In this document: positions 11,752 to 23,158 of the stretch, piece after piece | Layout: each line of letters opens with the position of its first letter | Position numbering within the stretch: the first letter of the stretch is position 1 | Assembly (NCBI RefSeq): GCF_021347895.1 | Contig: NC_067118.1 | Coordinates: 42,619,255-42,683,254, forward strand | Direction: 5' to 3' | Source of the DNA: Acanthochromis polyacanthus | Taxonomy: Eukaryota; Chordata; Actinopteri; Pomacentridae | DNA: 64,000 nucleotides | Position numbers and translations under genes: made by a program | The notes under the pieces: generated by a model | The model's input: only the letters and a program-made list of their open reading frames with translations | What the model was told of the DNA's origin: nothing | Databases searched by the model: none

Positions 11752-14700
11752 CTAGGAGGTAACCATGGTGACAACAGCAGCACCGGAGGAGGAGGAGGGG
11801 GTGGATGTAACCGTGGCGACCGCAGGAGAAGCTCCGGCTGACGTCTGCGAGGCGACGGGCGGCTCGGCAGGGCGAGTGAGGACGGGTTTGACGATCTTCA
11901 GGGGGACGAAGGTGTTGGAGGCGCAGTGTTCGCTCAGATACTCGCCTCCTTTCTCCTCGTACTCCTGCCGGCTGATCCAGCCCTCTGCTCCTCCGGCTGG
12001 GTGCTCCAGGGCCCAGTCCCGAGCTCCGAACCAGGAGTCCAGCGCCGGCCGCGTCGCCATGGTTACCTGTCAGTCAGAGTTCAACCGCATCAGGCAACCT
12101 CCAAGAGTTTTAATCCGGTCCTTATTAAATGTTTTATTAAAGGTTCATTCTGAATTTGGGAAACATTATTTGAAGTTCTCTGGATGTGCTGCAGAAAACA
12201 CTGAATCTGAAGGAACTCATCACCACTGGAACCTTTATAAACAGCATAAATCAGGGGTGTCCAACACTTTTTTTTAGTAAAAATGGGTCATTTTGGACCA
12301 ATTATTTGTAATTTTTTAAACCTTTTCAGTCATCCCAGACCATTAACTCATCCTGGACAGGTTCTGAACAGTAAAAGAGGATTTTTTAAGTAAGTTCTGG
12401 ACTAATCTGAGTAATTTCTAGTCATTTTGCACATATTTTGGGTCATTTTTGACAAAATTTGAAAACATTTAGAGAACATACTTATTTTATGAGGTCAAAT
12501 TTGAGTCATTTTGGACGAGTTTTTTTTCCTTTTTAGTCATTTTTGGAACCCTACTAAGCCATCCTAGATGTTTACGCTTCAGTGCGTCGTAGGTGTACCG
12601 CCGGCGGTACACCTACTAATTTGCATAGGAATTTCAAGAATGTCCGACGGCTGCAAACACGATTATACAAACACTATACACCGATGGAAAGCTTAGATTC
12701 TCATCAATCCGCCGGTATAAACCACTTTCAGATGCGATTACTACAGCGGGTGAGAAAAACACATTTGTCCGACAAAAACGAATATTCATCCATCCGTTCT
12801 CTATACACGGCTTCAACGCACACAGCGCGACTCACATTTCCGGGTTCATTATTACACACAAAAAAAAAGATTCCACAAAAAACGGCCATAATCCAACCTT
12901 TTACATCCAGATGACACAAGCCAGTAAACTGTTTTGTCCAAAACATGTCCTGAAGTCGGTATAAAATCCCCGAATCGGTCATTTTCAAGGAAATGCACCT
13001 CGTGATGCCCGTCCAATATTCCCCGTATTTTTCGTAATTTTTTTTATTTAAAAATAGAATATTAGCGATTTTTTGTACTGAAAACGGCTGGAATTGACTG
13101 AAGCTTAAAGGGTTAACTCATCCTGGACAGGTTTTGAACAGTTAAGGAGGATTTTCTGAGCAAAATCTGGATGAATTTAAGTAATTTCTCGTCATTTTGC
13201 ACATATTTTGGGTCATTTTTGACAACTTTGGAACTTATCCATCAGAAATGATCCAAGGAGCAACTGATTAAACTGTGGGGGTGTTTCTGAGCCGCCCGCT
13301 ACATGTTTAGGTCACGTGATTCAGTATCCGTACATAACATACACATGCAGAACACACGCCTGAGCTCAGAGCAGATCATTTATTTAAGATTTCATCCATC
13401 AGAAATGATACAAAGACTGAGGAATGGAGGAGGACTGCTCTCTGATGGATGGTATTAGCACCTCTGACCAGAACTGATCCAGAATCCTCTCCTCTCAGCA
13501 GAGATCTCCTTCATTTGTTTTAAAACCAACATTTGATGTCAACACGTTACTTTATTTGTATTTGTTTTTATTTTGCTTTTAATAAACTTGGCAAAAACGT
13601 GACAGCCGCGTTATCTTTGAAAAATCACCACATTTACACTGTTTATAAAATCCACAAAACTGTAAAAACTGAACTAGTATCAGTACAGAAGAACAGTTTC
13701 TTCAGAAAACTTGACCAAATCTTAGTTTAAAATAGTAAACTTTATGAAAAATAACTTTATTCTACATCTCTCATTAAAATGTTGCCCTAAGCAGATCCGG
13801 TAATAAAAATGATCTGAACTCATCCTGGGCACTTGGAAAATATTATATATTACATTTTTTGTAAATTAATAATCACAGGAATTCTACTTTTTGTGATTTA
13901 TAGCACTGTAACTGTCATAGTGCACAAAAAACATGCTGTTTCCATAGAGACGTAGGAAGGTGCTCGGGGTTATTGGAACATTTAAAAAGACAGGAATCAA
14001 ATCATAGTTCAAATTATTTAGCTTTTAGCATTTACAGCTGTAGAAAAATGTATTAGCAACACTGACAAGAGGGCAACCTTTGCAGCCAGAATCTATACAG
14101 TCAAACATGAACCTTTTTCAAATCCTAAATAAAAACTAAAATCAGATTTTTCTGACAGTATTTGGTCTGCACAGGTCAACATGTGAAATATGCACGTTTG
14201 GTTTGTGATTGTGGATTAATTTCTGATTAAAACAGGAGGCAGACTTTACCTTAAACTGCGACTGGAACGGCCTCATGGACAGAAGCTCTCGCTCCACTCG
14301 CTCCTTCATCCCTGGATACTGCATGTTCCCCCCAGTCAGAAACACGTTGCTCACCAGCGCCTCCTGCTGCTCCGGAGTGTACCTGAGTTTAGAAAGAAGG
14401 AGGAGGAAAACATTACAGGGTCAGTCTATAACTGACTCCATGGGATGTATCTGCATACATTTTTATTAAAAGTTAAAAAAAAAAAGTTTTTATGTTCATT
14501 ATGATCATGTCTTTATAAATCCCATAATTATTTATTATGGAAACAATCACTTATTAATAAAAAAATGACTGGATGTCACTAAAATATCAACTAAATAACG
14601 TCTGAATTTAACACAAACCACCTTCTAATGAGCTAAACAATAATAACATGAGCTGATTCACAAATAGTTTGGATTGTGTTCTTTTATTAAGTTGAGATAA

Positions 14701-17700
14701 TCATGACAGATATTTCTTTTTTGGCGATATATCACATTTTATATGAAAAATATCAAATTAAATCCCTTTCCACTGAGTTCTCCGTTACAGAAACACATTT
14801 ATAGAAAGTGAGTTACTTCCAGATCACATGACCTGCTCAGTTTGGTTCTTTTTTGGTCATTTTCCGTTTGTTTTGTGGTCATTTTAGGTCTTTTTGTGGT
14901 CGTTTTGTGCATTTTGAGGCCATTGTCAATCTGTTCGTGATCATTTTAAGTGTTTTTTGGTCATTTTGCAACTTTTTGTAGTTATTTTGTGTGTCTCTCA
15001 TCATTTTTAGTCTTTATATGATAATTATCTGTCTCACTGAGTCATTTTGTGTTTTTCTGTGCTCATTTTGTGTCATTTTGTGTGTTTTTGTGGTAATGTG
15101 CCTTTTTGTGGTCGTTTTTGTGTGTCTTTGTGCCTTTTTGTGGTTGTTTTGTGTGTCTTTGTGCTCATTTTGTTTCTTTTTTGGTCATTTTCCGACTATT
15201 TTTTGGGCATTTTACGTCTTTTTGTGGTCATTTTGCACCCCCTTTGTGGCCTTTTTCAGTCTACTTGTGGTAATTTTAGGTATTTTGTGGTCATTTTGTG
15301 TCTTTTTGAGCAATTATATATTGACCTAGCATGAGGTTGTGTGTTTATATTCATCTTGCGGTACACGTGTGCTTGCTGGTTTCATGCGTGTTTCTTATAT
15401 TGCATCATTACCTGGCCAGGACGTACTGCAGCGTCTCCATCAGTCCCATCTGGTCCTCTCCAGTGAGCGACGGCTGAAACAGGATCTCTGGACACCGAAG
15501 ACGCTCCGTCCCCACAAACAGCTGGTGGTACTCGGCCATGTTGAACACGGGCTGGACAGCAGAATAGAACAGAATAGAATCGAAATACTTTATTAATCAC
15601 AGACGGGAAATTACTTTGCTACACTAGATAAGCAAAAAGAATAACACAAAACACTAAATGTCTTATGTAAAGGATGTACAAATGTTAAAGTGTTGTAAAA
15701 TTGGACTAAAAGTTTCCTAACAAATGTTTCCCATCAGGTGATTCCCCATCCAGCGCTAATGAGGCTCTAAAACTCCCAGCAGCCCCGTGCCGCTACCTGA
15801 ACCACATTAGCGGGTTTTTCTGGCAGCGTGTCCTCAGGGAAGTCAGAATCCATCAGCGCCACTCCGTCTCCTTCGTCCATCGGCTGCTCCAGCTCAGACA
15901 CCTGACAGAGAGCGACAGAACGGCCTCAGGCTTAATGTGAGCTGCAGCAGAAGCAGCCCCGCAGCACATTCACCCTAATGACATTCCTCCTGATTAACCA
16001 TCAGATCATTGGAATTCCACTCCAGCATCGTGATCAGCTGCTGTCACTTTTTCATGTAGTTTTGCTGCTTAACTCCTCTGTACAGTTACCAGCTACAGCA
16101 GGGTGTCCAACATGAGGCCCGTGGGCCAAAAGTGGTCCTCCAGAGGGTCCAATCCGGCCCTCAGAGTGTAAAAATTCCAGAGAAGACATTAACTGCAGAT
16201 TGTAAATTAGTAAAACTATAAATTTAAAATCATTTCTAGACCATGACAAGTTGTTTAGATCATAAAGTAAAATATTAGATTGTTCTTTCTTCTTTTTGTG
16301 CCTCATTTTTGTAATATTTTGTCTTGTTTTTGTTGTTTTTTGTCTTTTTTCATCTGACTTTTGTCATTTGTCTCATGTTTTTGTTTTCTTTCTCGTTTTT
16401 TCCATTTTTTGACTCGTTTGTGTCATTTGTCCATTTTTTGTTGCTCTGTACCTTTTATGTCTAATTTTTTGTTTTGTTTCATGTCACTTGTCGCTTTGTG
16501 TCTCATTTTTGTAATATTTTGTCATGTTTTTTGTCTTTCTTTTGTAATTTGTCTTCCATTTTTGTTGTTTTGTTTCTCGCTTTTGTCATTTTGGGTCCCA
16601 TTTTTGTAATATTTTGTCTTGTTTTTGTTGTTTTTTTCATCCAGGTGACTAAATGTTGTGTTCCTTTGTAGACACTCTGTGATCTGGAAGTTGTAATGTG
16701 GAAATGATAAACTGAGGATGAACGCTGATTTCTTCATAAATTTCAGGTTGTTCATGATGTTTTGTAAAAAGATAATTCCTTAAATGTGAACATTTTTGCA
16801 CTGAAACAAAGGAACCATGAGGAGTTGTGGTTATTTCTACAATTCATTATTTATAGGTTATTATGGTGTGGTTTTACTGGTTTTACTGGAGATCAGAGTG
16901 GACTGAATGTGGAACCTGGACTAGAATGAGTTTGAACTAGAGCATTTACATGCGCGGCTTATAGCCAAAAACAGCACAGACAGAAACAGAATTAATACCA
17001 TCATATCCTGAGGTTGCATATATATTATCTGGCATTTAATAGCAAAATGCTGGAGCAGATTTAGTTTCACTGGAACACAAATTGAGAGATTGTTAACACC
17101 AGACTGATTAACAGATTAATGAATGTAAAGTGTTTACACAACACCACATAAACAACGACATTACAGTAACTGTTCTTTGCATTAATTTCTATCCTAACAA
17201 AATGATCTTTTTGGCTTCCAGTGCTGTTTGGGTCATTTTTGACAAAATTTGAAAACATTTAGAGAACATACTTATTTTATGAGGTCAAATTTGAGTCATT
17301 TTGGACGAGTTTTTTTTCCTTTTTAGTCATTTTTGGAACCCTACTAAGCCATCCTAGATGTTTACGCTTCAGACACACAGCATTTATACACTAACATGTC
17401 AGGATGATTCGATGGAGCGCCGCCTACCTCCGTCTTCCCCTCTGCTCCGTCGCTGTGCAGCAGCTTCTGTCTGCCCTGCTCTACAGCCAGCTGCAGCTTG
17501 TTGATGTAGGACTGCAGTTCTTCTGCTGAGTCCATGTTGAGCTGCACTAGGCTCTTGTGGAACTGATCCAACAGGCCGTCCTCCAGCAGCTCCTGCACTC
17601 ACCAAGCTCTATGATCAGCGTTTTATAATAAGCATACAATAACTAGGGTTAGACTCTGAATGACACAGCGGGTTTCTTGCCTGAACTGCCATCAGTCTGT

Positions 17701-20700
17701 CCAGCCTCTCCTGGTCCTGCTGCAGCTTCTCCTCTCGACGGCGAGCGTTAATCTCCTGAAGTCTTCGAAGCTGCTGAGCTCTTCTCTCCTGCCTCTCCTC
17801 CACGCTCACACATCCACCTGGAACCTTACCCGAAAAAGGAAGCTGAATACGGTGAACTTCACGCTCATAAAACTCCGGACTGCGCCACTTTTCCAGCTCT
17901 GTGGGAAACAAGACATGGAGGAAACGCGAAACAATGAGAAGAAACAACAACGCAGGAGTAGATATGTGTGTATCTCTATACAGAAGGTCCTCAGCTTACG
18001 ACGTCCTCGACTTACGGCGTTTCATCGTTACATCAGAACTGGTTGGCGAGCGGAACAATACTGTATGTAACGTTGTCACACGGCACTATGAGACGGCTTT
18101 GTTTACATTTGCCGCCACATTGGATTATCCTACATATAGGGATGTCCGATATTGGCTTTTTTGCTGATAACCGATATGCCGATATTGTCCACCTCTCAAT
18201 TTCTGATTCCGGTATCAACCAATGCCAATACCGTAAATACTTCCAAACCACAGACATACTGTTAGTCAGGGACAGTAAGCTTGTTCCTGCAGCCACATGT
18301 TTACACGCTTCACGAAACAGTTTGATGATGTCATCATTTGCACACCGGTAACTGTCGGTGAAATCCAAGCATTATTTTATCGGTTTTCATGATAGGCAAA
18401 AAAACGTTAACGATATTAACCGATATTACATTTTTATGCCAATATCAGGTCCACCGATATTATCGGACATCCTTAGCTACATTCTAACTTCATTATGACT
18501 CCCAAGCGTACGTCAGACTTACAGTTTACATTTTCACTGGTATTTAACTGAGCTGTGTTTCAGTGTGAGCTAATGACTGTTTACATTGTTGTAGTTGTAC
18601 AAATATATAAACTGACTGCAGGTAACGGCTTTGTTTACATTTTCACCAGAGTTCCAACTTGCAACTTACACCCCCTGTCAGAAGTTTTAGGACACTGTCT
18701 CATTCTAATAAAGTAGAACCTGTCCTACAACTTTTGACAGGGGGTGTATTTCATCATATGGATGTGATCAGGGCAGCACTCTGATCATACATGTAAAGTT
18801 TCAGGCAGATTGGAGCATGTTCAGGGCATTTACACAGCATTTGAAATTTCATGGCGAAGGATCAAAATTCCAGAGGCCGCCACGGACACGCCCTTTGACT
18901 TTGGAAAAAGATTTTAATAACTTTGGATCATTAAGGCCTCCTGTATGTACTGACCCAATTTGAGGTGAATTGGAGTTTCCCCCTAGGAGGAGTTCGCTCT
19001 AGAAAAAAATGAAAAATGGGCAAAATCTGACATTCAACGCAAAATAGCTCACTTCCTGTTGGGTTTGGAATGTGGCTGTCACTGACTTTTTTGTTCAGCC
19101 TGATGTGCTGCATATGTGTACCAAATTTGGTAGATACACCCCCTGTCAAAAGTTGTAGGACAGGTTCTAATTTATTTGAATGAGAAAGTGTCCTAAAACT
19201 TTTGACACGGGGTGTATGTCACACCGTAGGAACGGAACTCTGACGTAAGTCGAGGACCTCCTGTGTCGTTTTCTCACTCTTTTATATTTAAAGTCACCTC
19301 CTTCTTTACCAGTCACATTAAGAAATCTCATGTCTGTGCCCATTCAGCTGCTCAATAATGATTAACTGCTGCTGGAAATTACTTGTAAATTCACATAATA
19401 TGAGATATGTCCTGAAGTATTAGCGTTTATGTCAACAGTGCCACACATGCTGTACCTTCATGATAATCCACAGCGGTGTAGCTGTGTTCATGCAGCAGCT
19501 CCTCCATGCGGCTCAGAGTGATGGCAGCGAGGTGACCTGGGTATTTGAGCTGCAGGAGGCGCTGCAGGTAAGACGCCGCCTGGCTCCCAGCGACGTTCAC
19601 ACGCTTACAGTTCACCGCATCCAACCTCAAATCAGAGTCAAATCAGCATCAGACCGACTACACAATCAACTCTGAAAAGCGAGTATTTCTTATACACTGA
19701 AAAAAAAATGTTGTTTTCACGGTAAAATTCCGGCAGGTGTGGTCGCCAGAACGCTACCATAAAGCATTTTCTAAATGCATTGATTTTGTTGATTTTAGGG
19801 TTTAAAAACGTGCTTCATTCCATATTTTACTGTAAAAAAAAGTTTTAACCTTTAAAAACTTGAACATTTACATGAAAATAGCATTTTTCCATCATCAACA
19901 CATTTAACATTAAAAATATGTATATTTAGTAAAAACTGCAGTTTAAGCTGTCATAAATATTAAAGCATATGTCTGTGATTAGCACAAAAGTGCATCAATT
20001 TGACCCGTAACAAACTGGATTTTTACATGTAATCAATGCAGAAATCTCCATGTTATAAATATTGCAGCATGTTTCTGTTAGCAGTACAACACTGTGTACA
20101 TTTAACTGGTGGGAAAAACTGAGTTCTTTTGGAGAATTAAATGCAGAATTTACAGTGCTGTTCTACATATTAGGCCATTTTTCCATTAAATCTGAGCAGG
20201 AGTCTGGAAATGTATTTTTTCAAGATTTTAAAAAAAATCTAAAAAACACACTTTTCTTCTGATTGACTAATTTACGGTGATTCAGTGCTATATAAACTGC
20301 ATCAAACTGCTTTAGGGTTTACAGATTTTTACCGTAAAATGTACAAACATTTTTTTACAGTTTACTTTTCCTGTATTTGTTAGGGAACCATGCACAAACA
20401 CACTGAACTCATCTGTCAGCTACGAGCTAACTCCGATGTGCACGTAGGCAAAATACCAAAAAGAAAGACAGACAATGAAAGGATTTAAATGATGAAAAAT
20501 GAACTTTAAATGGGCCCTTTTAGTCTCCTCTTTGTTGGTCCTCACCTGCCGTTGACGACCGGCAGGATGTGAGAGCTGTGGTACCCAGAGGACAGAATGA
20601 TGCCGGTGTGTGGCGGCTGCAGCCTCCTCTGAGAGTTATTGTGGTAGAAACTGTACAAGCCGTCCACACCATAAGAGACGTACGGGACCCGGTAGCACTC

Positions 20701-21666
20701 AAACAGCAGCTCAGACATCATCTGTCGACAGTGCAGCGGGTTGCAGGGAGCCTCAGTCAGCACGATGGGGTGTTCAACGCTGCCCTGCAAAAACAATAAG
20801 ATAAACAGAACAGGGTCCTTACATATAGAACAGTAATGTGAAAATATCACCACAACGGTAATTAATCATCCAACAATCAGTAACAGACAGAAAACTTATG
20901 TGATCTCGAGAAGTTCTTCTTCGTTATTTGTTGCTGTTGTGCCTTTGCACAAGAACATTATCAGCACAGAACTAATTAAATAAACAATAAGCAAACCTGG
21001 CAATTTTCCTTCAGAGGGAAAAGCAAAAATCTGAATTTTTAAAGCAAAATTTTGAACATTTTCAGAATGTTTTTTTTTTGCACTAAAACAGAGGAACCAT
21101 TAGGAGTTGTGTTTATTTATAGGTTATCATGCTGTGGTTTTACTGGTTTTACTGGAGATCAAATTGGGCTGAATGTGGAACCTGAACTAAGATGAGTTTG
21201 ACACTTCTGGTTTAGGGACAACATACCATAATGAAACATTTATTTAAAAGATAACAGGGTATTTCCTCCGTCCACCACTGACCTCCGAGGCGATGCCCAG
21301 GTGAGTGAACACATAGTCGAAGATCAGCTCCTGGATCTCCAGGTTCACCACCACGTTCCGGTCGAACTGGCTCTTCAGCAGCCACCGCAGCGGCTCCAGG
21401 TTCGGGATGTCGTTGCCGATCTGGGTCTCGCTTCGGGCGGCCCCTCTGCTGCGCGCCGCCACCGACCTGAAGAGGAGCCGCGGAGACTCGAACCCAGCCC
21501 CGGTAGCCGCCCAGCCTGCCCGGGTCTGGAAAGAGCCATTGTCTATCACTATAGGGACCGCTGTCTGGGTTAGACACTGTGCTGGGAGCTCAAAAATAGG
21601 GTCGGGAGACGTTTTAGAGTCCTGAAAAGAGAAAATCTGACACACCGGCGGCTCTTTGGACGCCAT
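11752..21666 (-). CDS. actr5: Actin-related protein 5 (INO80 complex subunit)
   Basis: Nuclear actin-related protein of the INO80 chromatin-remodelling complex (family knowledge). Nine coding exons on minus: 21666-21283, 20784-20546, 19625-19456, 17898-17681, 17592-17428, 15901-15797, 15551-15412, 14382-14250, 12066-11752. They sum to 1869 nt, all phases agree, giving 622 aa against about 607 in human. Residues 1-128 carry the actin-fold phosphate loop ([14 protein letters not shown]). Exon 4 encodes the charged helix with [16 protein letters not shown] that is typical of ARP5. Exon 8 has [13 protein letters not shown], the actin nucleotide-loop motif. Exon 9 has [12 protein letters not shown] and [17 protein letters not shown]. 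The ATG at 21666 fits the start of the human protein. The intron after exon 4 has a GC donor (CAG/GCAAGA). Introns carry many MITEs. The acidic linker in exon 6 is poorly conserved, as expected for this part of the protein. Confidence 0.96.
12253..13113. mobile_element. Nested MITE material in the last actr5 intron
   Basis: A CAGGGGTGTCCAAC hAT-like terminus sits at 12253, followed by TCATTTTGGAC-rich repeats. A second element runs from about 12571 to 13113. It begins ACGCTTCAGTGCGTC and ends GACTGAAGCTTAAAGGGTTA, so the termini are inversely related, and it contains a perfect 28-bp palindrome at 12589-12616. Flanking phrases CATCCTGGACAGGTT occur on both sides (about 12350 and 13120). The 110-codon frame in it has no known family. 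Confidence 0.5.
12437..12582 (+). repeat. 146-bp block, copy 1 of an unchanged duplicate
   Basis: Reading from TTTGGGTCATTTTTGACAAA to GATGTTTACGCTTCAG, this block is identical base for base to 17227-17372, an offset of exactly 4790. Both copies lie within actr5 introns and in the same orientation. Confidence 0.85.
15555..15720 (-). mobile_element. 3' tail of a LINE or SINE beside actr5 exon 7
   Basis: A short AGAATAGAAC/AGAATAGAATC run followed by ACTTTATTAATCACAGACGG matches the reversed 3' end common to several fish non-LTR elements (pentanucleotide tail plus a TTTATTAATC-like terminus). It begins within a few bases of the exon 7 splice acceptor. No reverse-transcriptase frame is attached. 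Confidence 0.45.
16099..16938. mobile_element. hAT-type MITE, copy C, in an actr5 intron
   Basis: It begins CAGGGTGTCCAACATGAGGC (two bases shorter than the consensus terminus) and ends near GAATGAGTTTGAACTAG. The left arm, an array of TTTTTGTCATTTTG/TTTTGTTGTTTT words (about 16270-16640), and the right arm with GATCTGGAAGTTGTAATGTG and GGAACCTGGACTAGAATGAG appear in family order. This copy shows the complete arm-array-arm layout. Confidence 0.75.
17227..17372 (+). repeat. 146-bp block, copy 2 of an unchanged duplicate
   Basis: Identical to 12437-12582. It ends 55 bases from the splice donor of actr5 exon 5 (minus strand). Confidence 0.85.
18136..18474. mobile_element. hAT-like MITE with GGATGTCCGATA ends
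   Basis: Termini are TAGGGATGTCCGATATTGGC and TATCGGACATCCTTA. Flanking octamers CCTACATA and GCTACATT agree at six of eight positions, compatible with an aged 8-bp target duplication. Repeated GCCGATAT/CGATATTA words near both ends are typical of this fish family. Confidence 0.6.
18669..18746 (-). mobile_element. 78-bp mini-MITE, copy 1
   Basis: It is flanked by TA on both sides and its ends are CACCCCCTGTCA and TGACAGGGGGTG. Its reverse complement matches the copy at 19137-19214 at all but a few positions, and both are exactly 78 bp. Confidence 0.7.
19137..19214 (+). mobile_element. 78-bp mini-MITE, copy 2
   Basis: TA-flanked with ends CACCCCCTGTCA and TGACACGGGGTG. It lies about 390 bp from copy 1 in the opposite orientation. 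TA flanks suggest mobilisation by a Tc1/mariner-type enzyme. Confidence 0.7.
19694..20360. mobile_element. Degraded MITE with ACGGTAAAATTC/TTTACAGTTTAC ends
   Basis: It lies in the actr5 intron between exons 2 and 3. The left segment has TTTTCACGGTAAAATTCCGG; the right has TTTTACCGTAAAATGTACAA and TTTTTTACAGTTTAC. Similar phrases (AAAATTCTGGCAACC, TTTACCGTGATAG) recur at about 31940-32450, so at least two related relics are present. There is no coding potential. Confidence 0.45.
21066..21210. mobile_element. hAT-type MITE, fragment D
   Basis: Only the right arm of the family is visible: CACTAAAACAGAGGAACCAT, a doubled TGGTTTTACTGG phrase, GAATGTGGAACCTGAACTAA and GATGAGTTTGACACTTCTG. It sits 72 bp below the donor site of actr5 exon 1. 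Confidence 0.65.
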
Positions 21667-22002
21667 TTTGAATGCGTGTCACTGCAAAATACAGCTGAGT
21701 GGAAGCTTAGCGTCTCAGACCTTTGGTTCCTAGCAGATTTTAATCTATTCCGACCTGCCTGAGGAGCTGTAGAGTCCGTAACTTCTTTTTATATCACTTC
21801 TGAAAACCAACTTTTACAGACGTGCTTTTATGTGAGGTTTACTTTTAGCTTTACTTAGTTTTAGTGTTTTATTCTGTATTATGTCCTGTTTATTTTAGAT
21901 GTTCTCTCTGGTTTTATTTGACTTTTAGCTGCCTGGTTCTTTGGTGTGATGTCCTTTCTCTAATTCTTTCATCCTCTAATTTGTTTTGTTTTTAAGAGAT
22001 AA
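21667..22002. other. Upstream flank of actr5
   Basis: The first bases beyond the ATG are presumed 5' UTR and promoter. No TATA box was seen. The stretch 21760-21990 (for example GACGTGCTTTTATGTGAGGT and TTTTATTTGACTTTTAGCTG) is repeated in diverged form at about 32540-32740, so it is an interspersed repeat. Confidence 0.4.
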
Positions 22003-22725
22003 GATAAGATAATCCTTTATTACTCCCCGTGTCCGGGGAAAATTTCCCATGTGACAGCAGCACACAGCATACAGTATGAGCAGCAATAAACAACAATATA
22101 ATTATAAGCATAATAATATTCAAATAGTGCAAGAACTGCGCAGATTATGTGGTAAAGGATGATGTGATAGAGTCCAGTTTTGTGTAAACATCAGCCAGTG
22201 ATGCTGGTGTTATAAAGTCTTATAGCAGATGGAATGAATGACTTGCGATAGTGCTCCTTCTTTACAGGTTAGGTGTCTCAGTCTGCTGCTGAAAAAGCTA
22301 CTTAAAGACTCCACAGTGTCATGCAGTGGGTGAGAGGGATTGTCCATGATGGATGTGAGCTTTGCCAGCGTCCTCCTCTCACCCACCTCCTCTATGGAGT
22401 CCAGGGAACAGTCCAGGACAGAACTGGTCCTCCTCACCAGTCTGTTCTGTCCCTTTCAGAGCTCCATGCTCCCCAATAGACCACTGCATAGAAAACAGCA
22501 GACGCTACCACAGAGTGATAGAATGTCCGGAGCAGAGTCCTGCACACTCCAAAGGACCTCAGTCTCCTATGGTATTTATATATATATATATATATAATAT
22601 ATATTTATATATTTATATATTATTATCTTGTTCTTGCACTTTGGTGACTTTTGCACTCCTGTTTTTTGTTTTTGTTTCTAAGAGCCCTGTAATGTTAAAT
22701 TTCTCCTTTGTGAGATTAATAAAGT

Positions 22726-22756
<31 letters not shown>

Positions 22757-23158
22757 TATCAGCAGGTGGAGACGACTTTGGTCCTTCTTGTACAGGACCT
22801 CTGTGTTGTGTGACCAGTCCAGTTTGTTGTTGAGGTGAACACCCAGGTATTTGTATGAGTCCACTATCTCAATGTCCAAACCCTGGATGTTCACCGGTGC
22901 AGGCTGAGGTGTTCTCCTCCTGTGGAAGTCGATGGTCATCTCCTTCGTCTTACTGGCGTTGAGCTGCAGATGGTTTCGCTCACACCAGTCGACAAAGTCA
23001 GAGATGACTGTCCTGTACTCCATCTCGTTCCCGTCAGACACACACCCAACAATGGCTGTATCATCAGAGAATTTCTGGAGGTGACAGCTCCCTGAGTTGT
23101 AGTGGAAGTCTGATGCGTACAGGATGAAGAGATTTAATTTTAACCCCAGTAAACACAT
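22003..23158 (-). mobile_element. Truncated non-LTR retrotransposon with an opposite LINE tail nested in it
   Basis: On minus, 23158-22751 encodes a reverse-transcriptase segment with KFSDDTAIVG (the palm ADD-type box), then WCERNHLQLNASKTKEM and YKYLGVHLNNKLDWS. This order is typical of CR1/L2/Rex-group fish LINEs. The element appears to resume at about 22565 and end at 22003 with a GATAA pentanucleotide tail. Between the two parts are a TA microsatellite (about 22569-22620) and a plus-strand LINE 3' end (AGATTAATAAAGTCTATCTT) followed by TTATC repeats up to 22760. It is 5'-truncated and frame-broken. Confidence 0.65.

Larger units (their letters stand above)
17981..19264. mobile_element. 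Non-autonomous transposon with GGTCCTCGACTTACG ends, carrying nested MITEs
   Basis: The left end has AAGGTCCTCAGCTTACGACG. The right end, read on minus, has GAGGTCCTCGACTTACGTCA. Inside lie a hAT-like MITE (18136-18474) and two 78-bp mini-elements (18669-18746 and 19137-19214) in inverted orientation. The middle (18749-19134) resembles a widespread fish repeat containing GGCCGCCACGGACACGCCC. No transposase is recognised. Confidence 0.55.

Noticed and set aside
12582..12914. 110-codon plus-strand frame in an actr5 intron
   Set aside because: It lies wholly within a MITE with inverted ends and shows no transposase or host family.
14991..15334. Cysteine- and phenylalanine-rich frames on plus
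   Set aside because: They come from TTTTGTGGTCATTTTGTG low-complexity sequence in an actr5 intron, the same kind of array.
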